Of a stretch of 64,000 bases of DNA, positions 26,416-35,389 are shown piece after piece. The stretch comes from Gordonia alkaliphila (GTDB lineage Bacteria; Actinomycetota; Actinomycetes; Mycobacteriales; Mycobacteriaceae). Under the pieces are notes generated by a model that made no database searches, was not told the DNA's origin, and worked only from the letters and a program-made list of their open reading frames with translations. Numbering within the stretch: the first letter of the stretch is position 1; the number at the start of each line of letters is the position of its first letter. The stretch is taken from positions 992,001 to 1,056,000 of the forward strand of contig NZ_JALKBW010000001.1 in the NCBI RefSeq assembly GCF_023017165.1, in the 5' to 3' direction. Position numbers and translations under genes: made by a program.

Positions 26416-28031
26416 CCTCACTCCTCCTCGCCGAACAGGAAGTCGACACCGGCAACTCGACGCTGAACATCCTGATCTTCGTCGGCTTCGTGATCGTCAC
26501 CCTCCTCGTGGTGATCAAGGTCAGCTCGGCCGGCACCAGCAGCGCGTCGGAGTTCTTCACCGGCAGCCGCGGCTTCAGCGGCACCCAGAACGGCATCGCC
26601 ATCGCCGGCGACTACCTGTCCGCGGCCAGCTTCCTCGGCATCGCGGGCGCCATCGCCATCTACGGCTACGACGGTTTCCTGTACTCGATCGGCTTCCTGG
26701 TCGCCTGGCTCGTCGCCCTGCTACTGGTAGCCGAGCTGCTGCGGAACACCGGTAAATTCACCATGGCCGACGTCCTGAGCTTCCGCTTGAAGCAGCGTCC
26801 GGTCCGTCTCGCCGCGTCGATCAGCACCCTGACGGTGTCGATCTTCTACCTGCTGGCCCAGATGGCCGGCGCCGGCGCGCTCGTCGCCCTGCTCCTGAAC
26901 ATCGAGAGCGACACCGGCCAGGCCGTGGTCATCACCATCGTCGGCCTGCTGATGATCGTGTACGTCCTCGTCGGCGGCATGAAGGGCACCACCTGGGTGC
27001 AGATCATCAAGGCCGTCCTGCTGATCACCGGCACCGCCGTGATGACCCTGTGGGTGCTGATGTCCAACGGCATCAACTTCAACCTGTCCAAGCTCCTCGG
27101 CGAGGCGCAGGCCCGGACCGACGTCGACATCCTGGCGCCCGGCGCCCAGTACGGCATCGACTTCACGTCCAAGTTCAACCTGATCTCGCTGGGTCTGGCC
27201 CTGGTGCTCGGCACCGCGGGCCTGCCGCACGTGCTCATGCGCTTCTACACGGTGCCCACCGCCAAGGAAGCCCGCAAGTCCGTGGTGTGGGCCATCAGCC
27301 TGATCGGCGGCTTCTACATCTTCACGCTGATCCTGGGTTACGGCGCGGCCGCCCTGGTCGGCCCGGAGACCATCATGGCCGCCCCGGGCAAGCAGAACGC
27401 GGCGGCACCGCTGCTCGCGCTGCACCTCGGCGGCGAGATCCTGCTGGGCCTCATCGCCGGCGTCGCCTTCGCCACCATCCTCGCGGTGGTCGCGGGTCTG
27501 GCGATCACCGCCTCGGCGTCGTTCGCGCACGACATTTACGCCAGCGTGATCAAGAAGAACGGCGCCTCCGAGGAGGACCAGGTCCGCGTGTCCCGCTACA
27601 CGGTCATCGTGCTGGGCATCATCGGCATCGTCCTGGGCATTCTGGCCAAGGACCAGAACATCGCCTTTCTGGTGGCGCTGGCCTTCGCCGTCGCCGCGTC
27701 GGCCAACCTGCCGACCATCCTGTACTCACTGTTCTGGAAGCGCTTCAACACCCGCGGCGCCCTGTTCAGCATGTACGGCGGCCTGGTGATCACCCTGGTG
27801 CTGATCATCTTCTCGCCGGCCGTCTCGGGCAAGGCCAACTCCATGCTGCCGGACTCGGACTTCGCATGGTTCCCGCTGGCCAACCCGGGCATCGTGTCCA
27901 TCCCGGCCGCGTTCCTGCTGGGCATCATCGGCACGCTGAGCTCGCGGGAGAAGCCCGACGTGGCTCGCCGCGCCGAGATGGAGGTCCGCTCCCTCACCGG
28001 TGTCGGCGCCGAGCAGGCCATCTCGCACTAG
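26412..28031 (+). CDS. Cation:acetate/monocarboxylate symporter (ActP/MctC-like), copy 2
   Basis: A 539-residue SSS-family carrier with SASEFFTGSRGFSGTQNG, AGDYLSAASFLGIAGAIA and GTAGLPHVLMRFYTVPTAKE, all conserved in ActP and in the corynebacterial MctC (acetate, propionate and pyruvate uptake). About 13 membrane helices. It is translationally coupled to its DUF485 partner and followed by a strong hairpin. A second SSS carrier lies at 16949; without the mobile island the two operons would be about 1 kb apart. Confidence 0.93.
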   Translation: MTSLLLAEQEVDTGNSTLNILIFVGFVIVTLLVVIKVSSAGTSSASEFFTGSRGFSGTQNGIAIAGDYLSAASFLGIAGAIAIYGYDGFLYSIGFLVAWLVALLLVAELLRNTGKFTMADVLSFRLKQRPVRLAASISTLTVSIFYLLAQMAGAGALVALLLNIESDTGQAVVITIVGLLMIVYVLVGGMKGTTWVQIIKAVLLITGTAVMTLWVLMSNGINFNLSKLLGEAQARTDVDILAPGAQYGIDFTSKFNLISLGLALVLGTAGLPHVLMRFYTVPTAKEARKSVVWAISLIGGFYIFTLILGYGAAALVGPETIMAAPGKQNAAAPLLALHLGGEILLGLIAGVAFATILAVVAGLAITASASFAHDIYASVIKKNGASEEDQVRVSRYTVIVLGIIGIVLGILAKDQNIAFLVALAFAVAASANLPTILYSLFWKRFNTRGALFSMYGGLVITLVLIIFSPAVSGKANSMLPDSDFAWFPLANPGIVSIPAAFLLGIIGTLSSREKPDVARRAEMEVRSLTGVGAEQAISH

Positions 28032-28043
28032 TTCACCGCTGAC

Positions 28044-28085
28044 CCACGCGGGGCGCGCCGGAGCAATCCGACGCGCCCCGCGTGG
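28044..28085 (+). terminator. Strong hairpin terminator after the symporter operon
   Basis: Perfect 14-bp arms CCACGCGGGGCGCG and CGCGCCCCGCGTGG with a 14-base loop, starting 12 bases after the symporter stop. Confidence 0.88.
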
Positions 28086-28111
28086 CGTCCTGCCCGGTAT
28101 CGTCCCGAGCC

Positions 28112-28744
28112 ATGACCTTCACCGCACGCCGCTTCGCCCGCACCCTGACCGCCGTCGCCGCAGCAGGCTCGCTGGCCCTGCTGGCCGGCTGCTCCTCGGA
28201 CTCCGACTCGAACTCGAGCAGTGCCGCGACGACGACCAATGCCGCGACCGGCTCGTGCGCCGCCACCACCGGGCCGCTCGTGACCGCCGCAGGCCAGCCG
28301 GAGATCCAGCTCCCTCAGCCCGCCGGGTGGGAACGCAATACTTCGCAGGACAGCGAGTTGGTGCGTCTGGTCCTGGTCAACACCTCGCTGACCAAGGCCG
28401 GTTTCACCCCGAACATCGTGGTCACTGTGACGCCGTCGACCGGCACCTTCGACGAGATCGTGGACAAGGAACTCGCCGCCGTGCGCAAGGGCATGGGCGT
28501 CGAGGTGCCCGCCGGCGAGTCGGGCACGATCTGCGGCTTCGAGTCGTACACCGTCACCTACGAGGCATCCGGCGTGCAGGGTGTGGCGGTGCACCCGATC
28601 ACCTCGCGGATGATCGTGGTGCCGACCGTGAACGGCGGATCGTCCACCGTCGTGCTGACGGTGCAGTCCACCGATCCGACCAACCCGACCTACATCGCCG
28701 ACTCGACGGCCATGCTCGACGGCGTGCAGATCACCGCGGGCTGA
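28112..28744 (+). CDS. LpqN/LpqT-like lipoprotein
   Basis: 210 residues from ATG 28112. An Arg-containing signal peptide ends in the lipobox LLAGC with the lipidated Cys at residue 27, followed by a Ser/Asp/Thr-rich linker (to about 45) and a single domain in which QLPQPAGWE and VTVTPSTGTFDEIV resemble the LpqN/LpqT (Mog1/PsbP-fold) mycobacterial lipoproteins. It is exported and anchored at the outer face of the cytoplasmic membrane. The role is unknown; LpqN-type proteins have been linked to cell-envelope functions. An in-frame ATG ten codons upstream lies in the terminator hairpin and is unlikely. Confidence 0.82.
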   Translation: MTFTARRFARTLTAVAAAGSLALLAGCSSDSDSNSSSAATTTNAATGSCAATTGPLVTAAGQPEIQLPQPAGWERNTSQDSELVRLVLVNTSLTKAGFTPNIVVTVTPSTGTFDEIVDKELAAVRKGMGVEVPAGESGTICGFESYTVTYEASGVQGVAVHPITSRMIVVPTVNGGSSTVVLTVQSTDPTNPTYIADSTAMLDGVQITAG

Positions 28745-28766
28745 CCCCGCCGGGCGAGCAGACTCC

Positions 28767-30176
28767 TCAGGCGTCCTGAATCCGGGCGAACGGACGCGCC
28801 GCCTCCAGCTCGTACGCGAGCTCGAGGAGGGTGCGTTCGTCGCCCAGATCGGCGGAGAAGTGCAGGCCGATCGGCATCCCGGTCGACGACGTGGCCAGCG
28901 GCACCGACACGGCCGGGGTGCCCGACGAGTTGTTCGCCGGGGTGAAGGCCACGTAGCGGATCAGACGATCGAAGATCTCGTCGAAGTCGCCGGCCGGATC
29001 GAGGTAGCCGATCTCCGGCGTGGTGTGCGCCAGCGTCGGCGACGCGATCACGTCGTAGTCGGCGAACGCGCGCCGCAGCTTCGCGGTGGCCCGCTTGAGT
29101 CCGATGATCGACGACGGCAACCGGTAGAAGCCCCGCGCGAACCGGCGGGACAGGCCGCGGGTGAACGGGTCGAGCGCGGCGCGGTCGAAGCCGCGACCGG
29201 TCAGCGTGGACCCCTGGTGATCGAACGAGAACGCCAGCAGTGCCCAGTAGTCGGTGAACTGTCGGATGTACGACGGGTCCACCGGCAGCGGCACCTGCTC
29301 CACCTGATGGCCCAGTTCGGTCAACAGTTCGGCGGTGTCGGTCAGTGCCCGCGCGGTGTCCGGATCCAGCGGCTGCCCGGTGATCGGGTCGACGATGAGC
29401 GCGATCCGCAGTCGACGCGTACCCGGCCCCTCGACCAGTCCGACCGGATCCAGCCCCTTCACCGGGCGCTGTCGTTCCAGGTCGGCGAGGAAGTAGGCGG
29501 TGTCGCGCACCGACCGCGTCACGACACCGTTGACGACCAGGTCGACCGGCGATTTGGCCGACGCCGGCACCGGAGCGGTCCGCCCGCGGGTCGGCTTGAG
29601 ACCCACCAGGCCGCACGCCGCGGCCGGGATACGGATGGAGCCACCGCCGTCGTTGGCGTGCGCGATCGGCACCGCCCCGGCCGCGACCAATGCCGCCGAG
29701 CCGCCCGAGGAGGCGCCGCAGCTGAAGTCGGTGTCCCACGGATTGCGGGTGGGTTCGCGGTCGACGAACTCGGTGGTGGCGCTCAGCCCGAAGGGCGGCA
29801 GCGTCGACGCCGCGAGCACATTGACGCCGGTGCCGAGGAACTCCTCGGTGAACTTCTCGTGCGCCGCGGCCGGCCGCTCGGCCACCGCGGCCGAACCCTG
29901 TTTGGTCGGCAGCCCCGCGAAGTCGGTGTTGTTCTTGATCAGCGACGGCACGCCGGCGAACACCCCGGCGAAACCGTTGGCCTGCGCCCGGACCCGCGCG
30001 CGCTCGCGGTCGTCGTAGGCGATCGCCGCCAACTGCGGGTTGACCGCGTCGATCCGCGCCAGGGCCGCGTCCGCGGCGTCGGCGGCGGAGAACTCGCCCG
30101 CGGCGATCGCCCGGGCCACGCCCACGGCGTCGTGCTCGCCGAGCACATCGTCACCGAACGCATGAATGTGTTTCAT
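28767..30176 (-). CDS. Amidase (amidase-signature family)
   Basis: A 469-residue amidase-signature enzyme. The Ser-cisSer-Lys triad is visible: Lys81 in PSLIKNN, cis-Ser in CGASSGGS (residues 153-160) and the nucleophile Ser180 in NDGGGSIRIPA. It hydrolyses amides (or acts as an amidotransferase), but nothing nearby suggests GatA function. No signal peptide, so cytoplasmic. It is divergent from the acyl-CoA dehydrogenase gene and convergent with the lipoprotein gene. Substrate unknown. Confidence 0.92.
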   Translation of the reverse strand: MKHIHAFGDDVLGEHDAVGVARAIAAGEFSAADAADAALARIDAVNPQLAAIAYDDRERARVRAQANGFAGVFAGVPSLIKNNTDFAGLPTKQGSAAVAERPAAAHEKFTEEFLGTGVNVLAASTLPPFGLSATTEFVDREPTRNPWDTDFSCGASSGGSAALVAAGAVPIAHANDGGGSIRIPAAACGLVGLKPTRGRTAPVPASAKSPVDLVVNGVVTRSVRDTAYFLADLERQRPVKGLDPVGLVEGPGTRRLRIALIVDPITGQPLDPDTARALTDTAELLTELGHQVEQVPLPVDPSYIRQFTDYWALLAFSFDHQGSTLTGRGFDRAALDPFTRGLSRRFARGFYRLPSSIIGLKRATAKLRRAFADYDVIASPTLAHTTPEIGYLDPAGDFDEIFDRLIRYVAFTPANNSSGTPAVSVPLATSSTGMPIGLHFSADLGDERTLLELAYELEAARPFARIQDA

Positions 30177-30201
30177 ACCTCCGAAAGCTACTCGGCATAC
30201 C

Positions 30202-30217
30202 GATTGAGCGCTCGATC
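30202..30217. promoter_or_regulatory. Near-palindrome upstream of the acyl-CoA dehydrogenases
   Basis: GATTGAGCGCTCGATC, palindromic except for one base pair, flanked outside by ATACC and GGTAT. It lies in the 56-bp divergent gap between the amidase and the first dehydrogenase gene, ending 15 bp before the latter's ATG. Probable operator for a TetR- or GntR-type regulator; not identified. Confidence 0.5.
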
Positions 30218-30232
30218 AGGTATCAAGTAACC

Positions 30233-31429
30233 ATGCAGCTGCGATTCACCCCCGAAGAGGAAGCTTTCCGCAACGAACTGCGGGAGTACTTCACCACGGT
30301 CATCCCCGAAGACATCCGACGCCGCAACGAGGCCGGCGAGACGATCTACCCCGATGACATCGTCGCCACGACGAAGCTCCTCAACAAGGGCGGCTACGCG
30401 GTACCGCACTGGCCGGTGGCGAACGGCGGCCAGGACTGGACGCCGGTGCAGCACCACATCTGGCGCGAGGAGATGGCACTGAACTTCGTGCCCGACCTCC
30501 TCCCCTTCAACGCCGGCATGGTCGGCCCGGTGATCGCGCACTTCGGCACCCAGGAACAGAAGGACGAGTTCCTGCCGAAGACCGCGAACCTGGACATCTG
30601 GTGGTGCCAGGGCTTCTCCGAGCCCGAAGCCGGTTCCGACCTCGCCTCGCTCAAGACCCGCGCCGTCCGCGACGGCGACGAGTACGTGATCAACGGCCAG
30701 AAGACGTGGACCACGCTCGGCCAGTACGCGGACTGGATCTTCTGCCTGGTCCGCACCGATCCGGACGCGAAGAAGCAGGCCGGTATCAGCTTCGTGGTGT
30801 TCCCGATGGACACCCCGGGCGTGGAGTTGCGTCCGATCAAGCTGATCGACGGCAGCTACGAGGTCAACGAGGTCTTCTTCAACGACGTCCGCATCCCGGT
30901 CTCCAGCCGGATCGGCAAGGAGAACGAAGGCTGGACCATCGCGAAGTTCCTGCTCGGCAACGAGCGCTCGGGCATCGCCCGCGTCGGCTGGACCAAGACC
31001 AAGCTGGCGCGTGCCAAGGCCCGGGCCGCCCAGGTCCGTGCGCCCGGCGGCGGCGTGATGCTCGACGACCCGCTGTTCGCCGCCCGCTTGGCCGGCCTGG
31101 AGAACGAGCTGCTGGCCCTGGAAATGGTGCAGCTGCGCGTGGTCGCCGCCTCGTCGGACGGCAAGCCGAACCCGGCGTCGTCGGTGTTGAAGCTGCGCGG
31201 CTCGCAGCTGCAGCAGGAGGCGCTGGAACTGCTGGCCGATCTGGCCGGCCCCGACTCCCTCCCGATGGCCCCGGCCGATGACGCCGAGACCGAGCTCGCC
31301 GGTCTGCTCAGCCCGGACTGGGCCGCGCTCACGGTGCCCGAGTACCTGAACTACCGCAAGGTCACGATCTACGGCGGCTCCTCGGAAGTGCAGCGCCAGA
31401 TCATCGACAAGGCCGTCCTCGGGCTCTGA
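30233..31429 (+). CDS. Acyl-CoA dehydrogenase, subunit 1
   Basis: A 398-residue FAD-dependent acyl-CoA dehydrogenase. It has the N-terminal helical domain, the FAD/substrate beta domain with WCQGFSEPEAGSDLASL and GQKTWTT, the FAD-binding NERSGIAR and the C-terminal YGGSSEVQRQII. It catalyses alpha,beta-dehydrogenation of an acyl-CoA. The next gene encodes a shorter, diverged homologue, an arrangement typical of the alpha2-beta2 dehydrogenases of mycobacterial steroid and fatty-acid breakdown (for example the FadE17/FadE18 type). Substrate not assigned. Confidence 0.93.
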   Translation: MQLRFTPEEEAFRNELREYFTTVIPEDIRRRNEAGETIYPDDIVATTKLLNKGGYAVPHWPVANGGQDWTPVQHHIWREEMALNFVPDLLPFNAGMVGPVIAHFGTQEQKDEFLPKTANLDIWWCQGFSEPEAGSDLASLKTRAVRDGDEYVINGQKTWTTLGQYADWIFCLVRTDPDAKKQAGISFVVFPMDTPGVELRPIKLIDGSYEVNEVFFNDVRIPVSSRIGKENEGWTIAKFLLGNERSGIARVGWTKTKLARAKARAAQVRAPGGGVMLDDPLFAARLAGLENELLALEMVQLRVVAASSDGKPNPASSVLKLRGSQLQQEALELLADLAGPDSLPMAPADDAETELAGLLSPDWAALTVPEYLNYRKVTIYGGSSEVQRQIIDKAVLGL

Positions 31430-31463
31430 GCCGAGCGCACCCGACTTCAAGGAAGAACACACC

Positions 31464-32582
31464 ATGGATTTCGAGCTTTCCGACGAACAGGGCATGCTCC
31501 GCGACACCGTGCGCGAGGTACTGACCCGGACCTACGACATCGAGACCCTCCGCGCGGTCACCGACACCCCGCTGGGCTGGAACCGGGAGGTGTGGACCTC
31601 GCTCGCCGAGATCGGCATCCTGGGCCTCGCCTTCGACGAGAAGTTCGGCGGCATGGGTGCCGGCGTGGAAGAACTCGCGGTGGTGATGGGTGAGTTCGGC
31701 GCATCGCTGGCCCCCGAGCCGCTGCTGGACTCCGTCGTGGTGCCCGGTCTGCTGATCGAGCGGTCCGACGCCGACGAGTCCGTCAAGGAAGAGGTCCTCA
31801 CCGCCCTCGCCGGCGGCGAGCGCCTGGCCGCCTTCGCCCACCACGAGCAGGGCGACCGCTGGCCGGCGTACGCCGTCGCCGCCTCGGCGACCGGTACCAC
31901 GGTGTCCGGCACCAAGTCGCTGGTCCCGCACGGCGACTGCGCCGACGTCTTCGTGGTCTCCGCCCGCGAGGCCGACGGCACCGTGAGCCTGTACCTGGTG
32001 GAGGCCGATCAGGCCGGCGTCGCCCGCACCGCCTACCGCACGCACGACAACCGCCGCGGTGCGCAGGTGGTCTTCACCGACGCCGCGGGCACCAAGATCA
32101 CGCAGGCCGACGCCGCCGCCCTGATCGAGGACGTGGCCATCGTCGAGCAGAGCGCGCTGTGCTCGGAGGCCGTGGGCGCGATGACCAAGTCGCTGGACAT
32201 GACCGTCGACTACCTCAAGACCCGCAAGCAGTTCGGCGTGCCGCTGGCCACCTTCCAGGCGCTGACCCACCGCGCCGCCGACATGTACGTCGCGTTGGAG
32301 CTGGCGACCAGCATGAACGTCTACCTGACCGCGGCCATCGCCGAGGGCAGCGCCGACGCCATCACCGCGTCGCGCGGCAAGCTGCAGGTCTGCCGCTCCG
32401 GTCGTCTCATCGGCCAGGAAGCGATCCAGATGCACGGCGGCATCGGCATGACCGCCGAGTACCCGATCGCGCATTACGTGAGCCGTCTGACCGCCATCAG
32501 CCACACCCTCGGCGACGCGGATGCGCACGTGGCCCAGCTCGGCGCACACCTGCGCGACTGGGACATGCTGACCGTCGGCTGA
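31464..32582 (+). CDS. Acyl-CoA dehydrogenase, subunit 2
   Basis: A 372-residue acyl-CoA dehydrogenase homologue 34 bp after subunit 1. It retains the C-terminal FAD-side motif KTRKQFGVPLATFQALTHR and MHGGIGMTAEYPI, but its middle domain is diverged and lacks the usual SEPxAGSD loop. In heterotetrameric enzymes one subunit supplies the catalytic base and the other part of the FAD site, which fits this pair. Likely partner of the preceding gene product. Confidence 0.9.
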   Translation: MDFELSDEQGMLRDTVREVLTRTYDIETLRAVTDTPLGWNREVWTSLAEIGILGLAFDEKFGGMGAGVEELAVVMGEFGASLAPEPLLDSVVVPGLLIERSDADESVKEEVLTALAGGERLAAFAHHEQGDRWPAYAVAASATGTTVSGTKSLVPHGDCADVFVVSAREADGTVSLYLVEADQAGVARTAYRTHDNRRGAQVVFTDAAGTKITQADAAALIEDVAIVEQSALCSEAVGAMTKSLDMTVDYLKTRKQFGVPLATFQALTHRAADMYVALELATSMNVYLTAAIAEGSADAITASRGKLQVCRSGRLIGQEAIQMHGGIGMTAEYPIAHYVSRLTAISHTLGDADAHVAQLGAHLRDWDMLTVG

Positions 32583-32659
32583 GTCCGACAGCACGGGTTG
32601 CACCGAGCAGGACGGCCGGGTGGGTCGGCCGGGTGGGGTCAGCACAGTAGGGTGAGCGC

Positions 32660-33133
32660 ATGGATTCGCTGACGCTGCTGCGCGACAACCTGGCCGACCT
32701 GACGTCGTACAGCCTGCTGGCCGTGGGACTGCTGATTCTCGGCTTCGTCGGGCTGGAACTGGTGACCCCGGGCAACCTGCGCACCAAGATCTGGAACGAG
32801 GGCAACCGCAGCGCGGTGATCCTCGCGGTGGCGCAGTCCCTCGGTCTGATCTTCGCGCTGGCGTCGGCGATCACCGCCGACGTCGGCCTCGAACTGTGGC
32901 GCGGCATCGTCAACACCGCCGTCTACGGCGTCGTGACCATCGCGCTGATGATGTTCTCGTTCGTGCTCATCGACCTGCTCACGCCGGGTCGGCTCGGTGC
33001 GGTGCTGCTCGGGCATGAGGACGATGCCGCCGCCCCGAAGGATGCGCCCGGCCGCCACCACCCCGCGGTGTGGCTGAACGCGGTGATCTTCGTGGCGATC
33101 GGCCTGTTCGTCAGCGCCGCCCTGTCCCTGTAA
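32660..33133 (+). CDS. DUF350 membrane protein
   Basis: 157 residues with four membrane helices (about 16-36, 50-72, 80-105, 135-156) and the DUF350 pattern in which VELVTPGNLR-like (here LELVTPGNLRTKIW) and LIDLLTPGRLG segments mark two repeated halves. DUF350 proteins are small integral membrane proteins of unknown function. A short hairpin follows the gene. It precedes the SRPBCC-psd-pssA run but is separated by that hairpin. Confidence 0.85.
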   Translation: MDSLTLLRDNLADLTSYSLLAVGLLILGFVGLELVTPGNLRTKIWNEGNRSAVILAVAQSLGLIFALASAITADVGLELWRGIVNTAVYGVVTIALMMFSFVLIDLLTPGRLGAVLLGHEDDAAAPKDAPGRHHPAVWLNAVIFVAIGLFVSAALSL

Positions 33134-33134
33134 C

Positions 33135-33158
33135 TGCCCGACACATACACTTCGGGCA
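33135..33158 (+). terminator. Hairpin after the DUF350 gene
   Basis: TGCCCGA, ten bases, TCGGGCA, starting right after the stop codon. Confidence 0.6.
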
Positions 33159-33188
33159 CAGCATTCCCGCCGAATTAGGAGTTTCCTC

Positions 33189-33647
33189 ATGGCCGCACCG
33201 CTCATCGAAGAGTCCATCGACATCGCCGGCACGCCCGCGCAGGTCTGGGCCGTGGTCTCCGACCTCGCCCGCATGGGCGAGTGGAGCCCGCAGTGCAAGA
33301 AGATGGTCATCTTCGGCGGCCCGGTGAAGCTGGGCACGCGCACCCTCAACGTCAACCGCCGCGGCCCGCTGGTGTGGCCCACCAGCTCCAAGGTCGTCGC
33401 CTTCGAGCCGAGCCGCGAGATCGCCTGGCGGATCGCCGAGAACAACACCGTGTGGGGCTTCGAGATCACCGAGACCGAGACCGGCACCCGCGTGACGCAG
33501 CGTCGCACCGCGCCCGGCGGCGAGACCAGCAAGGTGTCGTCGTTCCTGGTGGACAAGGTCTTCGGCGGCAACGACGGCTTCGAGGTGGAACTGGCCGCCG
33601 GCATGCGCGAGACCTTGGGCAAGGTCAAGCGCGTCGTGGAGGCCTGA
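33189..33647 (+). CDS. SRPBCC family protein
   Basis: A 152-residue SRPBCC/Polyketide_cyc2 protein (IEESIDIAGTPAQVWAVVSD at the N terminus, EWSPQCKKM, and a C-terminal helix ending KRVVEA). It is only distantly similar to the SRPBCC protein at 23-466. It probably binds a lipid-like ligand. An AGGAG site lies seven bases before the ATG, and psd follows by eight bases, so it is likely co-transcribed with the phospholipid genes. Confidence 0.87.
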   Translation: MAAPLIEESIDIAGTPAQVWAVVSDLARMGEWSPQCKKMVIFGGPVKLGTRTLNVNRRGPLVWPTSSKVVAFEPSREIAWRIAENNTVWGFEITETETGTRVTQRRTAPGGETSKVSSFLVDKVFGGNDGFEVELAAGMRETLGKVKRVVEA

Positions 33648-33655
33648 ACCAGAAC

Positions 33656-34366
33656 ATGGCACGACGACCCGCTCAGCCCGGCGACCGCACCGGACCCGCT
33701 CACCTGCTCGACCTCATCGCCGAGACGGTGCCGCCGGTGCATCCCAAGGGTCTGCCCTTCGTCCTCGGACCCGCCGCCGTCGCCCTCGCGGCGCGGCGGC
33801 GTCCGTGGTTGGCGCGGCCCGCTATCGCGCTGGCCGGGGCGAGCGCCTTCTTCTTCCGGCATCCGTCGCGGGTGCCGCCGACGACGCCCGGCGCGGTGGT
33901 CGCCGCGGCCGACGGCACCGTCGCCCTGGTCGACACCGCCGTCCCGCCCGCCGAACTCGGCCTGGGCAGCGAGCCGCTGCCGCGCGTGAGCACGTTCCTG
34001 TCGGTGTTCGACGTCCACGTGCAGCGGATCCCGATCTCGGGCACCGTCGAAACCGTGGTGCACACCCCCGGCGAGTTCCTGTCCGCCGACCTCCCCGAGG
34101 CCAGCGACCGCAACGAGCGCACCTGCCTGCGCCTGCGCACCGCGGCCGGCGAAGCCGTCGGCGTGGTGCAGATCGCCGGCCTCATCGCCCGCCGCATCGT
34201 GTGCGACGTGACCCCGGCCGAGACGGTGACGCTCGGCGAGACCTACGGACTGATCCGCTTCGGCTCCCGGGTGGACGTCTACTTCCCGGCCGGCACCGTG
34301 GCCAAGGTCGCCGTCGGCCAGACCACCATCGGCGCCGAGACCGTGTTGGCGGAGCTGCCGCGATGA
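33656..34366 (+). CDS. psd: Phosphatidylserine decarboxylase
   Basis: A 236-residue proenzyme that converts phosphatidylserine to phosphatidylethanolamine. The self-cleaving site is the Gly-Ser of LIRFGSRVDVYFP near the C terminus, which yields the pyruvoyl group. The conserved His-containing segment STFLSVFDVHVQRIPISG is present. The short length and a single hydrophobic stretch near the N terminus fit the compact (type II-like) form found in Mycobacteriales. The ATG at 33656 was chosen because upstream sequence in frame belongs to the SRPBCC gene. It overlaps pssA by four bases. Confidence 0.93.
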   Translation: MARRPAQPGDRTGPAHLLDLIAETVPPVHPKGLPFVLGPAAVALAARRRPWLARPAIALAGASAFFFRHPSRVPPTTPGAVVAAADGTVALVDTAVPPAELGLGSEPLPRVSTFLSVFDVHVQRIPISGTVETVVHTPGEFLSADLPEASDRNERTCLRLRTAAGEAVGVVQIAGLIARRIVCDVTPAETVTLGETYGLIRFGSRVDVYFPAGTVAKVAVGQTTIGAETVLAELPR

Positions 34367-35358
34367 CACCGCGTCAGCGGTCCGGTCGACGGTCGGGCCG
34401 GCGACGCGTCGCCGGCCGACTCCGCCCGGTCCGCGCCCGGAGAACCGAACGCGCCGCCCGGAACGGACGGCTGTTCATCCCCTCCGCGATCACCGTGCTG
34501 GCGATCTGCGCCGGTCTCACCGCCATGCGCACCGCCGCCGACGACGGCAACGTCGACCTGGCGCTGATTCTGCTGGTCACCGCCGCGGTGCTCGACGGCC
34601 TCGACGGCCGCGTCGCGCGCATGATGGATGCGTCCAGCGCGATCGGCGCGGAACTGGACTCCCTCGCCGACGTCATCAACTTCGGCGTGGTGCCCGCGGT
34701 GATGGTCTATTCGATCCTGCTGCGCGAGCAGTCCGAAGCCGCCTCCGGCATCGGGTGGGCGCTGGTGCTGGTCTACTGCTCGGCGATCGTGCTGCGCCTG
34801 GCCCGGTTCAACACGCTGCTCGACGACGACTCGGCCCCCGGCTACACGCGCGACTTCTTCGTCGGCGTGCCCGCCCCGGCGGCCGCGGTGATGGTGCTGC
34901 TGCCGATCGGCCTGTTGGAGCAGTTCGGCGAGGGCTGGTGGACGTCGACCGCGTTCGTGGGCTGCTGGCTGGTGTTCATCGGTCTGCTCGCGGTGAGCCG
35001 CGTGCCCACCCTGAGCCTGAAGTCGGCCAAGCCGCGGGCCCGCCTGCTGGCGCCCGGGCTGTTCATCGTCGCCGGCGCCGCCGCCCTGCTCTTCACCTTC
35101 CCGTACGTGCTGATGATCGTCCTGGTCGGCGCGTACCTCCTGCACATCCCGTTCGCCTGGCGGATGCAGCGCTGGGTCAGCAGCCGACCCGAGCATTGGG
35201 AGACCGCGCCGCGGGACCGTCGCCTCCAGCGGCGCGACGAACGTCGCGCCGAGGTGGCCGCGGGCACCCGCCGGCGCGTGATCCCGGTGCGTCGTCCGTC
35301 GGCTCGGCTCGGTCTGCGTGTGCCGACCGGTCCGTCGAAGAACGACGCACCGCACTGA
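34363..35358 (+). CDS. pssA: CDP-diacylglycerol-serine O-phosphatidyltransferase
   Basis: A 331-residue membrane enzyme making phosphatidylserine from CDP-diacylglycerol and serine. The CDP-alcohol phosphatidyltransferase signature DG-x2-AR-x8-G-x3-D-x3-D is read as DGRVARMMDASSAIGAEL followed by DSLAD. About eight membrane helices follow, and the C terminus is a long Arg-rich cytoplasmic tail. Its ATG overlaps the psd stop (ATGA), so the two consecutive steps of phosphatidylethanolamine synthesis are translated together. The first 40 residues are unusually Arg-rich, so a start further downstream is possible. Confidence 0.92.
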   Translation: MTPRQRSGRRSGRRRVAGRLRPVRARRTERAARNGRLFIPSAITVLAICAGLTAMRTAADDGNVDLALILLVTAAVLDGLDGRVARMMDASSAIGAELDSLADVINFGVVPAVMVYSILLREQSEAASGIGWALVLVYCSAIVLRLARFNTLLDDDSAPGYTRDFFVGVPAPAAAVMVLLPIGLLEQFGEGWWTSTAFVGCWLVFIGLLAVSRVPTLSLKSAKPRARLLAPGLFIVAGAAALLFTFPYVLMIVLVGAYLLHIPFAWRMQRWVSSRPEHWETAPRDRRLQRRDERRAEVAAGTRRRVIPVRRPSARLGLRVPTGPSKNDAPH

Positions 35359-35366
35359 GCTCCGCG

Positions 35367-35389
35367 TGATCAGCGCTCAGCGCTGATCA
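35367..35389. terminator. Bidirectional hairpin between convergent genes
   Basis: TGATCAGCGCT, one base, AGCGCTGATCA: 11-bp arms between the pssA stop and the stop of the Pro-rich membrane protein, which it overlaps. Confidence 0.7.
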
